A stretch of 32,786 bases of DNA. It comes from Acidobacteriota bacterium. GTDB lineage: Bacteria > Acidobacteriota > Terriglobia > 20CM-2-55-15. Both the position numbers and the translations under genes were made by a program. Where the stretch lies: positions 1-32,786 of the forward strand of contig JAJEDW010000325.1 of NCBI GenBank assembly GCA_022821265.1, in the 5' to 3' direction. Positions 1 to 8,079 of the stretch are shown here, piece by piece (the first letter of the stretch is position 1; each line of letters opens with the position of its first letter). The notes under the pieces are model-generated. The model had not been told where the DNA came from and searched no databases. It saw nothing but the letters and a program-made list of their open reading frames with translations.

Positions 1-564
1 GGGGGCGTCCACGGGCGGCTCCTCGGCGAGGTTCTCGTTCCACCACCGCTGGATTTCCTCGTAACCGATCAGGAACCGCGCTTTCAGGTCGAAGGGCGTC
101 AGCAACGACACGGCGCGCGAGCCGGCCAGGAAGTACGGCGACAACTGCGAGTCGCGGACCGCGGCGGTTCCGATTCCGAACGACGTCAGGCCCATGAAGA
201 TGACGGCCGCGATCAGCCACCCGCGCACCAGTCCGAACGCGCCTCCGAGCAGCCGGTCGAACCACTCGACATGAACCACCTGCATCGCCCGGTAGATCAG
301 CCAGATCCCGGCGAATCCGCCGGCGAGCACCGCGAGAAACAGGAACGCGAACCCGACGAACAGGGCCAGTTCCCGAGTCCGGACGACGCCTTCGATCAGG
401 CGCGCGGCGTCGTCGTGGAACCACGCGGCCAGGAACAGCGCGGCGACGACGGTGACCAGGCCCAGCACCTCGCGAAGCAGGCCGCGCATCGTGCTCATGA
501 CCGCGGAATAGGCCACGATGGCCAGGGCCAGCCAGTCCAGCAACGTCAGATCGAGAATCGACAT
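1..564 (-). CDS. CvpA family membrane protein, partial (3' end beyond window)
   Basis: Open minus frame from ATG at 564 to the window edge; manual translation MSILDLTLLDWLALAIVAYSAVMSTMRGLLREVLGLV... with several hydrophobic segments typical of CvpA. Not in the ORF track because the stop is off-window. Confidence 0.75.
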   Translation of the reverse strand, partial: MSILDLTLLDWLALAIVAYSAVMSTMRGLLREVLGLVTVVAALFLAAWFHDDAARLIEGVVRTRELALFVGFAFLFLAVLAGGFAGIWLIYRAMQVVHVEWFDRLLGGAFGLVRGWLIAAVIFMGLTSFGIGTAAVRDSQLSPYFLAGSRAVSLLTPFDLKARFLIGYEEIQRWWNENLAEEPPVDAP

Positions 565-598
565 GCGCCCGTCCGGGCCCGATGTTAACAGACTTCGG

Positions 599-1480
599 CT
601 ACAACGCGCGGCCCGTCACCTGGCGGAACGCCTCCGCGTACCGCCGGCTGGTGCCTTCGACCACGTCGGCCGGCAACTCGGGTCCCGGGGGCCGCTTGTC
701 CCAGCCCACGGTCTCGACGTAGTCGCGGACGAACTGCTTGTCGAAAGACGGCTGGGACCGCCCCGGCGCGTACTGGTCCGCCGGCCAGAAGCGCGAGGAG
801 TCCGGCGTGAGCACCTCGTCGATGAGGGCCACGCGGCCGTCGATCAGGCCGAACTCGAACTTGGTGTCGCAGATGATGATGCCGCGCTCCAGCGCGTACG
901 CCGCGGCCTCGGTGTAGATCCGGAGCGACAGGTCCCGCAGCTCGCCGATCCGGTCCCGGCCGATAATGTCGGCGGCCTGGTCCTCGGATATGTTCTCGTC
1001 GTGCCCAGTCGTGGCCTTGGTCGACGGCGTGAAGATCGGCTCGGACAGCTTGACGGACTCCTCGAGTCCGGCGGGCAACGGAATGCCGCACACCGCGCCC
1101 GTCTTCCGGTAGTCCTTCCAGCCCGATCCGGTCAGGTAGCCACGGACGACGCACTCCACCGGGAACACCTCGGCGCGGCGGACCAGCATCGAACGCCCCT
1201 CGATGGCGTCCCGGTGCGGCTTCAGGTGCTCCGGGTACGCGTCGACGTCGCCGCTGACGACGTGGTTCGGCACGAGATCCTCGAAGCGCCGGAACCAGAA
1301 CCGGGACATCTGAGTAAGGACCTTCCCCTTGCCGGGGATCGGCGTCGGCAACACGACGTCGAACGCCGACAGCCGGTCGGTCGCTATGAACAGCAGCGTA
1401 TCCCCGAGATCGTAGATGTCGCGCACCTTCCCCCGGGCATGAAGCTTGACGCCCGGCAACTCCGTCTGCATGACCGCCAT
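599..1480 (-). CDS. purC: Phosphoribosylaminoimidazole-succinocarboxamide synthase (SAICAR synthase)
   Basis: 293 aa with GKVRDIYDLGDTLLFIATDRLSAFDVVLPTPIPGKG, ECVVRGYLTGSGWKDY and ICDTKFEFG motifs; GGAGG upstream of ATG. Confidence 0.96.
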   Translation of the reverse strand: MAVMQTELPGVKLHARGKVRDIYDLGDTLLFIATDRLSAFDVVLPTPIPGKGKVLTQMSRFWFRRFEDLVPNHVVSGDVDAYPEHLKPHRDAIEGRSMLVRRAEVFPVECVVRGYLTGSGWKDYRKTGAVCGIPLPAGLEESVKLSEPIFTPSTKATTGHDENISEDQAADIIGRDRIGELRDLSLRIYTEAAAYALERGIIICDTKFEFGLIDGRVALIDEVLTPDSSRFWPADQYAPGRSQPSFDKQFVRDYVETVGWDKRPPGPELPADVVEGTSRRYAEAFRQVTGRAL

Positions 1481-1511
1481 GGAACCTGCCTCCGTGAAAC
1501 GATGGAAAATT

Positions 1512-4500
1512 TCAGTTCAACTGGACCGAGACCACGGACGAGACGCCGGCTTCTTCCATGGTCACGCCGTAGAGATGGCTGGCCGCCTCCATGGTCCGCT
1601 TGCTGTGAGTGATGACGATGAACTGCGTGTCGCGGCTCATCGCTTCGACGAGCTTGGCGAACCGTCCGACGTTGGCGTCGTCCAGGGGCGCGTCCACCTC
1701 GTCGAGGACGCAGAACGGGCTGGGCTTGAACCGGAACATCGCGATCAGAAGCGACAGCGCGGCCAGCGCCTTTTCCCCGCCCGAGAGCAGCAGCACGTTC
1801 TGCAGTTTCTTTCCGGGCGGCTGGGCGATGATCTCGATCCCGGCCTCCGCGTCCGAATCGGGGCCGTCCTCGATCAGCCGCAGCTCGCCGTGGCCGCCCC
1901 CGAACAGCTCGGCGAACGCTTCGGCGAACCGGGCGTTGATCGCGTCGAAGGCCTCGCCGAACTGCTTCTTCGAAACCCGGTCGATCTCCTCGATGGCCTC
2001 CGTCGTGTTGCGGATCGCGTCGAGAAGATCCTGGCGTTCCGCGCTCAGTTCCTCGAAGCGCCGGGCCGCCTCCTCGTACTCCTCCACCGCCATCGGGTTG
2101 ACGCTGCCGATCGAATCCAGCGTCCGGCGCAATTCCTGGCGTTCGGACTCGTACGCCGCCAGGGCCTTCTCATCGAGCGTCGCGAAGCCGTCCAGGCAGA
2201 CCGACTCGATGCTGTCGCCCAGCTCGATCCGGCATTCGTTGGTCAGGTTCTCGATAGCGGAAACGATTCCGTTCCGCTCGATCAGGAGATCGTTCTGCCT
2301 GTCCTTCCAGTCTTCCTGCGCCTTCCGCGCCGCGTCCCACTCCGATTCGGCCCCGCGCAGGTCTTCCCGCAGGCGCTCCAGATCCGCCGACGCGGTCTCG
2401 ATCCGCCGGCGCGCGTCGGCGGCCGTTCGCGTCAGGGTCTCCCGCCGCCCGCGCGCGTCGGCGATCTCCCGTTCCGCGTCGGCGCGGCTCGATGCGGCCT
2501 GGGCGATCTGTTCCTTCGTGCGCCGAAGCCGCGCCTCCAGCACCTCGGCTTCCGAGCCGAGCGCGGCCGCCTCTCCCGCGATGGCCCCTTTGCGCTCCTC
2601 CAGAACGGCCAGTTCCGAGCGCAGCCCCGCGGCCGCCGCCGCCAGCTTCTCCCCCGCCTCCTGAAGCCGGGCGCGGCTTCGCTGGCGCGACTCGATCTCG
2701 ACATCCAGGCCGGCCTTCTCCTCCCGGGCCGCCTCCAGCTCGCGGCGCGCCTCGGCCATCGCGCCCTCCATCTCCGCCCGTTCCGCGCGCAACCGCCGGG
2801 CCTCGGCCTCGCCCAGGCGCACGCGTTGCGCGGACCTCTCCAGGTCCCCGGCCAAGCCCCGGACACCGTGGTCCAGGCCCAGCGCCTCCTTCTCGGACTC
2901 CTGGAGCGCCGCGGCCAAGTGCGCGAACCGCGCGTCGAATTCCCCGACGCGGTCGCTCAACCGGGCCGCCTGCTTCGAGGCCGCTTCCGAAGCGGCCCGC
3001 GCGGCGTCGGCGCGCCGGTCCAGCTCGCGCATCTCGCGCTTGATCGACAACGGCCCGCGCGCCGAGCCGCCGCCCCACCGAATCACGCCGTCCCGCCCGC
3101 CCCCGCCGCCGCGCGGGGCTAACGTCGCGCCGGCATGCCGGCTCGACAGCTCCCAGGCCCGTTCCAGGTCGTCGACGACGTAGACGTCGTCCAGGCGGGG
3201 GGCGAAAGACCGCACGCGTTCGTCCAGCCGGACGATCCGCGAAACCGGAACCGCGCCGTCCATGGCGGCCGCCGGCGGCCGCGCCGGCTCGCCGCGTTCG
3301 AGGACCAGTAGATCGAGACGGCCGTGACCGGCTTCGCGTACGATCGCCAGCGCCCGGACGGCGTCGTCGAAGCGCTCCACCACGACGTATTGCAACTCGT
3401 CACGCAGCAGGTCTTCGACGACCGCCTCGTCGCCGGCGGCCACCTCGACGAAGTCGGCCACGATCCCGACCGGCGACCAGGCTTCCGCGCGGACGCGAGC
3501 GAAGAAGTCCTCGACCGACTCGCTGCCGTAGGCCCCGGCGATGGACAGTTCGCGGATGGCTTCCAGGCGGTGCCGCGCCGCCTGTTCCCGCGCCGCCGCG
3601 GCCGCCGCCTCGGCCTCGGCGGCATCCAGCGCGGCCCGCAACTCGCCCAGTTCGGCCTCCAACCCTTCGCGCTCCTCGGCCAGACGTCCGATTTCGGATC
3701 GTTTCGTGGACTGTTCGATCTCGACGTCCCGCAACCGCGCCCGGGCGGCCTCCAGCTCGCGCCGCGCCTCGTCCTCCTCCTCGCGAACCCGTACGGCCTG
3801 GACATCCAGGCGTCCCAGCATTTCCTCGTGGTTTTTCAGCCCGTTCCCCAGGCCGGCTTCCTTTCCGACGAGGTCGAACCGGCGGTTCCGCAACTGTTCG
3901 ATGGCCGCCTCCTCGTCCCGGCGGCGTTGGGAAGCCTCGTCCAGGTCGGACCCGCAAGCGGCGGCCTCGGCGCGGCGCTCGACGAGGCGCTCCTCCACCT
4001 CCTCGAGCCGGCCGCGGGCGTCCGCGATCGCCGAACGGCTCCGTTCGATTTCCCCGAGCACGCGTTCCTGTTCTTCCAGCAACTCGCGCGAGCGCCGTTC
4101 CTCGGACTCGGCCTGCTCGACGAGGTGCTCGATCCGCTGGGTCGTCTTCTGGAGATCCAGTTCCGTCGCCGTGCCGAGCTGCCGCGTTTCGTCCAACTTC
4201 GTCTCCGTGGCCTCCGTTTCGGCGCGCCGCCCCTGGATGCGCGCATCCAGGTCGGCGAGCCGCGCCTCCAGCGCCCGGCCCTCCCCATCGATGCCGGCCA
4301 GCGCCTCGGCCACGCGCTGTTCTCCGGCGACGAGCGCTTCCGCCCGGGTCGAGAACACCGCGGTCAGAACGTCGCGGAGACGGCGCCGGACTTCGCGATA
4401 TCGCCGGGCGCGTCCGGCCTGCCGGCGCAGCGAGTTTCGCTGGCGTTCGACCTCGACGAGGATGTCGTTCACTCGAGACAGGTTGTTTCGGGACGCTTCC

Positions 4501-5063
4501 AGCCGGGATTCGGCCAGCTTGCGCTTGGCGCGGAACCGCGTCACGCCGGCGGCCTCCTCGATCAGCATGCGGCGGTCCGACGGCTTCGCGGCGAGCAATT
4601 GCTCGATGCGGCCCTGCTCGATGATCGCGTAATGGTTCGGGCCGAGCCCGGTCCCCATGAAGACGTCCTGGATGTCGCGCAGTCGGCACGGGCGGCCGTT
4701 CAACATGTACCGGCTTTCGCCGGATCGGTACAGGCGGCGTTCGACGGCCAGTTCGGTCGGGCCCGGAGGCGGGCCCCCGTTGCTCGGCGCCGGCGCCTCG
4801 TCCAGCAACCGGACCGTGACCCGCGCCATGCCCAGCGGCGCGCGCTTGCCGGACCCGTTGAAGATGACGTCCTGCATCCTGGCGCCGCGCAGCATCCGGG
4901 GTTTCTGTTCCCCGAGAACCCAGGCGAGGGCGTCGGAAACGTTGCTCTTCCCGCACCCGTTGGGCCCGACGATCGCCGTGATCCCGTCCGGGTGGACGGC
5001 GATCTCCGCCTCGTCGTAGAAGGACTTGAAACCGTGGAGCTCGATCCGGCGCAGCTTCAGCAC
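1512..5063 (-). CDS. smc: Chromosome segregation protein SMC
   Basis: 1183 aa; Walker A GPNGCGKSNVSDALAWVLGEQ, coiled coils, hinge region, LLSGGEKALAALSLLIAMF signature and CVLDEVDAPLDDANV Walker B. GTG start. Confidence 0.97.
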   Translation of the reverse strand: MLKLRRIELHGFKSFYDEAEIAVHPDGITAIVGPNGCGKSNVSDALAWVLGEQKPRMLRGARMQDVIFNGSGKRAPLGMARVTVRLLDEAPAPSNGGPPPGPTELAVERRLYRSGESRYMLNGRPCRLRDIQDVFMGTGLGPNHYAIIEQGRIEQLLAAKPSDRRMLIEEAAGVTRFRAKRKLAESRLEASRNNLSRVNDILVEVERQRNSLRRQAGRARRYREVRRRLRDVLTAVFSTRAEALVAGEQRVAEALAGIDGEGRALEARLADLDARIQGRRAETEATETKLDETRQLGTATELDLQKTTQRIEHLVEQAESEERRSRELLEEQERVLGEIERSRSAIADARGRLEEVEERLVERRAEAAACGSDLDEASQRRRDEEAAIEQLRNRRFDLVGKEAGLGNGLKNHEEMLGRLDVQAVRVREEEDEARRELEAARARLRDVEIEQSTKRSEIGRLAEEREGLEAELGELRAALDAAEAEAAAAAAREQAARHRLEAIRELSIAGAYGSESVEDFFARVRAEAWSPVGIVADFVEVAAGDEAVVEDLLRDELQYVVVERFDDAVRALAIVREAGHGRLDLLVLERGEPARPPAAAMDGAVPVSRIVRLDERVRSFAPRLDDVYVVDDLERAWELSSRHAGATLAPRGGGGGRDGVIRWGGGSARGPLSIKREMRELDRRADAARAASEAASKQAARLSDRVGEFDARFAHLAAALQESEKEALGLDHGVRGLAGDLERSAQRVRLGEAEARRLRAERAEMEGAMAEARRELEAAREEKAGLDVEIESRQRSRARLQEAGEKLAAAAAGLRSELAVLEERKGAIAGEAAALGSEAEVLEARLRRTKEQIAQAASSRADAEREIADARGRRETLTRTAADARRRIETASADLERLREDLRGAESEWDAARKAQEDWKDRQNDLLIERNGIVSAIENLTNECRIELGDSIESVCLDGFATLDEKALAAYESERQELRRTLDSIGSVNPMAVEEYEEAARRFEELSAERQDLLDAIRNTTEAIEEIDRVSKKQFGEAFDAINARFAEAFAELFGGGHGELRLIEDGPDSDAEAGIEIIAQPPGKKLQNVLLLSGGEKALAALSLLIAMFRFKPSPFCVLDEVDAPLDDANVGRFAKLVEAMSRDTQFIVITHSKRTMEAASHLYGVTMEEAGVSSVVSVQLN

Positions 5064-5252
5064 GCAACCCTCGCGTTCACGATATCCTCAGGGTTGGAGC
5101 GCCGTGGCGGACACTCCGACCCCAACAGGATCTCACTCGGCCAGACAAATCGGGTCCCTATTCCCGATCTACCGTGTATATGACTTAGAATCAGCACCAT
5201 AGATGTTTATCCTGAATGTTTTGATCGAGGATTGGCCCCGCGGCCCGCGTTC

Positions 5253-5603
5253 ATGACCCGCCGCCCCGGAGCCCCGACGCGCGGCGGAACGACACGACGC
5301 GCGCGCATCCACGCCGTCGTCGCCCAGATCCCGCGCGGACGCGTCGCCAGCTATGGGCAGATCGCCGGCCTGGCCGGACTGCCCGGCCGGGCCCGGCAGG
5401 TCGGCTACGCGCTGGCCGCGCTGCCCGAGGCGACCCCCGTCCCGTGGCACCGCGTGGTCAACGCCCGGGGGGAGATCAGCACGCGCGCGCGGACCGGTTC
5501 CGAGGGCGCGCAACGGCGCCTCCTCGAGGGCGAGGGCGTCGCCTTCGACTCGACGGGACGCATTCCGATGGACCGTTTCCGGTGGAGGTCCGGCCTGCTA
5601 TAG
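5253..5603 (+). CDS. Alkyltransferase-like protein (MGMT/ATL family, Trp in place of the reactive Cys)
   Basis: IPRGRVASYGQIAGLAGLPGRARQVGYALAALPEATPVPWHRVVNARGEIS: MGMT DNA-binding fold with PWHRV instead of PCHRV. The start could also be TTG at 5232. Confidence 0.9.
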   Translation: MTRRPGAPTRGGTTRRARIHAVVAQIPRGRVASYGQIAGLAGLPGRARQVGYALAALPEATPVPWHRVVNARGEISTRARTGSEGAQRRLLEGEGVAFDSTGRIPMDRFRWRSGLL

Positions 5604-5604
5604 T
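5596..5604 (+). promoter_or_regulatory. Extended -10 element TGCTATAGT, 8 nt before the Rrf2 gene start
   Basis: TGC+TATAGT (5596-5604), then GACCTCGG, then ATG at 5613; overlaps the stop codon TAG (5601-5603) of the ATL gene. Confidence 0.6.
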
Positions 5605-5612
5605 GACCTCGG

Positions 5613-6038
5613 ATGAAGATTTCCGCCAAGGACGAGTACGCGTGCCTGGCCGTGCTGGAGCTGGCGCTTCACTACGATCCCGACGTGCCGATCCGGGTTC
5701 AGGACATCGCCGAACGCCAGCGCATACCGGTCAAGTTCCTGTTCCAGATCATGCAGGCGCTGAAGCGCGTGGATATCGTTCGCAGCAAGCGCGGCACCGA
5801 CGGCGGCTACGTCCTGGCCCGCCCGCCCGCCGACATCACGGTCGGCGACGTGCTGGAGAGCATCAGCGGACCCTTCGTTCAACTTTCGTCCAACCGCAAC
5901 GGCGGCAACGCGCACCAGCTCGAGCCGATCTGGAACGACGTCGGCTCCGCGATCGGCGCCGTGCTCCACGACGTCAGCTTCGCGTCCCTCGTCCAGCAGG
6001 CGCGCGCGCGGGAGCGCCAGGTCATGTATCACATATAG
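5613..6038 (+). CDS. Rrf2 family transcriptional regulator (CymR-like, lacking the IscR-type cysteine triad)
   Basis: MKISAKDEYACLAVLELALHYDPDVPIRVQDIAERQRIPVKFLFQIMQALKRVDIVRSKRGTDGGYVLARPPADITVGDVLESISGP; only one Cys in the translated protein. Confidence 0.92.
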   Translation: MKISAKDEYACLAVLELALHYDPDVPIRVQDIAERQRIPVKFLFQIMQALKRVDIVRSKRGTDGGYVLARPPADITVGDVLESISGPFVQLSSNRNGGNAHQLEPIWNDVGSAIGAVLHDVSFASLVQQARARERQVMYHI

Positions 6039-6039
6039 T
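6034..6039 (+). promoter_or_regulatory. Candidate -10 element TATAGT for the cyclophilin gene, containing the Rrf2 stop codon
   Basis: TATAGT at 6034-6039 embeds TAG 6036-6038; the predicted TSS near 6046 would leave a short leader carrying GGGGAGG before ATG 6063. Confidence 0.45.
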
Positions 6040-6062
6040 TGTCCAGATGGGGAGGCCGCGCG

Positions 6063-7145
6063 ATGACGTCTGCCCTAGCGACGTTCCTTCTGCTGAGTCC
6101 CGCCGCGCAGGACATCCTCGACGCGAGCGAGATCCGCGCCGTGGTCTCGACCACGGCCGGCGACTTCGCGATCGAATTCTACGCCGACCGGGCCCCGAAC
6201 CACGTCGCCCACTTCATCCGCCTGGTCGAGGAAGGCTACTACGACCGGACCACGTTCCACAGCGTGTTCGAGCACGGCCTCATCCAGGGCGGCGACCCGT
6301 ACACGCGCGATCCCGAACGGCGTGACGAGTACGGGACGGGCGGTTTCAACCTGGGCCTGGAAACCGAGTTCTCCGACATCGAGTTCACGGCCGGAACCGT
6401 TGCGGCCACGCTCCTGCCCGGGCTTCCGTCCAGCGCCGGCGCCCAGTTCTTCGTCTGTATCGGCGACCAGCCCCAGTTCACCGGCCAGTACACGGCCTTC
6501 GCCCGGGTCGTCGACGGGCTGGACGTCGTCGACGGCATCTCCTCCACGCCGGTCGACGAGGGCGCCATCGCCCTGGAACGCGTCGAGATCACCGGGATCA
6601 CGCTCGGACCGATTCCCCCGCCCCCGGTGCCGCCGTTCACGACCGAAACCGACGAGGAGCTGGGCGATCACCGGGTGGTGATGGAAACCGCGCTCGGCGA
6701 CGTCGTCGTGGAGTTCTTCCCCGAGGCGGCGCCCGCAACGGTCCGGCACTTCCTCCGGCTCGCGGCCCTGGGCGTCTACGACGACACGGCCATCCATCGC
6801 GTCGCGCCGGGCTTCGTCATCCAGGGGGGCGATCTGAACACGCGGATCGGAACGTACTCGTCGGAGGCGGCGCCCTGGGTGGTCCCGATCCCGGCCGAGT
6901 TGAGCGACATACCGCACGTCGCCGGCATCGTCTCGATGGCGCGGGGAGAAGAGATCGACAGCGCGCTCACGTCGTTCTTCATCGTCCTCGGGGACCAGCC
7001 CGTCCTCGACAACGTGTACACGGTGTTCGGCCGGGTGACGGAGGGCATGGACGTCGTCGAGCGGATCGCGGCCGTCGAGACCGAGGGCGAGACCCCCGTC
7101 GAGCGGGTGGACGTCTACGCGATGCGCGTCGAGCGCATGAACTGA
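6063..7145 (+). CDS. Two-domain cyclophilin-type peptidyl-prolyl cis-trans isomerase
   Basis: Two tandem cyclophilin domains (FHSVFEHGLIQGGD...GAQFFVCIGDQPQFTGQYTAFARVVDGLDVV and IHRVAPGFVIQGGD...TSFFIVLGDQPVLDNVYTVFGRVTEGMDVV) joined by a Pro-rich linker (GPIPPPPVPPF). SD GGGGAGG before ATG 6063. Confidence 0.93.
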   Translation: MTSALATFLLLSPAAQDILDASEIRAVVSTTAGDFAIEFYADRAPNHVAHFIRLVEEGYYDRTTFHSVFEHGLIQGGDPYTRDPERRDEYGTGGFNLGLETEFSDIEFTAGTVAATLLPGLPSSAGAQFFVCIGDQPQFTGQYTAFARVVDGLDVVDGISSTPVDEGAIALERVEITGITLGPIPPPPVPPFTTETDEELGDHRVVMETALGDVVVEFFPEAAPATVRHFLRLAALGVYDDTAIHRVAPGFVIQGGDLNTRIGTYSSEAAPWVVPIPAELSDIPHVAGIVSMARGEEIDSALTSFFIVLGDQPVLDNVYTVFGRVTEGMDVVERIAAVETEGETPVERVDVYAMRVERMN

Positions 7146-7816
7146 TCCCGCCCGGTCGAGAAGTCCCGGATCACCAGGTGCGCGCCGGCCGCGCTGAGCT
7201 GGTCGACGGTGTGGGCGCCGGTGGCGACCGCCACGGTCCGAAAACCCGCCCGGCGGCCGGCGTCGACGTCGCGCGGGGTGTCGCCGATCACGAACGTCCG
7301 GTCCGGGGCGAACTCCCGGCCCGACCATTCCGCGGCCCGCCGCGCGGCCGCGCGCACCACGTCCAGGCGATGCTCGGAAATCCCGCCGAAGCCGCCGAAC
7401 GGAAAGTACGCGTTCAGTCCGCCCCGCTCCAGCTTGATGCGGGCGCCGGCCTCCACGTTGCCGGTCGCCAGGCCCTGGACCACGTCGTCGAGCGCGTCCA
7501 GCTCGGCGAGGATCCCGCCCACTCCGGGCAGCACGGCGTAACGCTCCGAGGCGCGCACCTCCTCGGCCACGTACTCGACGTAGCGCGCCAGGATCCGGTC
7601 GACGGCGCCGGCCGCCCCCGCACCGCCATCCATCCCGTGCCGGGCGCACACCTCGCGAATGATCGCCGGATCGGTCTTGCCCTGGGGCGCGACGCGCGCC
7701 ATCGCGCCGTCCCATCCGTACACCTCGCGGAAGGCCCGATCGAGCGCGCGGATGCCGGCGCCGCCGGTCGTGACCAGCGTCAGGTCCACGTCCCAGAGCA
7801 GCAGCTTCATGGGCAT
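7115..7816 (-). CDS. HAD-superfamily hydrolase (phosphoglycolate phosphatase/PpaX-like)
   Basis: LLLWDVDLTLVTTGGAG (motif I), LATGNVEAGARIKL, FVIGDTPRDVDAGRRAGFRTVAVATG (motif IV). Overlaps the 3' end of the cyclophilin gene by 31 bp. Confidence 0.88.
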   Translation of the reverse strand: MPMKLLLWDVDLTLVTTGGAGIRALDRAFREVYGWDGAMARVAPQGKTDPAIIREVCARHGMDGGAGAAGAVDRILARYVEYVAEEVRASERYAVLPGVGGILAELDALDDVVQGLATGNVEAGARIKLERGGLNAYFPFGGFGGISEHRLDVVRAAARRAAEWSGREFAPDRTFVIGDTPRDVDAGRRAGFRTVAVATGAHTVDQLSAAGAHLVIRDFSTGRDQFMRSTRIA

Positions 7817-7938
7817 CCATTGTGGACCGGAACGGACGCGAGCCTCAACCGGCCGCCGCGGGGCCGTCCGCGATCCGTTCCCCAAACCGCCGTCTTGATC
7901 TATCCTGTGGTACGCACGGTCCAACGGAGGCGCGCCCG

Positions 7939-8079
7939 ATGGAAACGGATCCGGTCTGCCTGATGCCCATTGACGCGGCGGCGGCCGCGTTCACGATGGA
8001 GTACAAGGGACGCGAATACTGCTTCTGCTCGGCGGGATGTTACGACAAGTTCAAGCGGAATCCGAAAGACTACGTTTGA
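7939..8079 (+). CDS. Stand-alone YHS domain protein (46 aa)
   Basis: METDPVCLMPIDAAAAAFTMEYKGREYCFCSAGCYDKFKRNPKDYV matches the YHS pattern DPVC-M...Y-G-YFC--C---F---P--Y; GGAGG upstream of ATG 7939. Confidence 0.9.
   Translation: METDPVCLMPIDAAAAAFTMEYKGREYCFCSAGCYDKFKRNPKDYV

Noticed and set aside
1446-5183. Long plus ORFs (558, 351, 619, 363 aa) antisense to smc
   Set aside because: Ser/Arg/Gly-rich translations without domains; smc on the minus strand explains the region.
6075-7820. 581-aa minus ORF antisense to the cyclophilin
   Set aside because: Overlaps supported genes on both strands; composition is artefactual.
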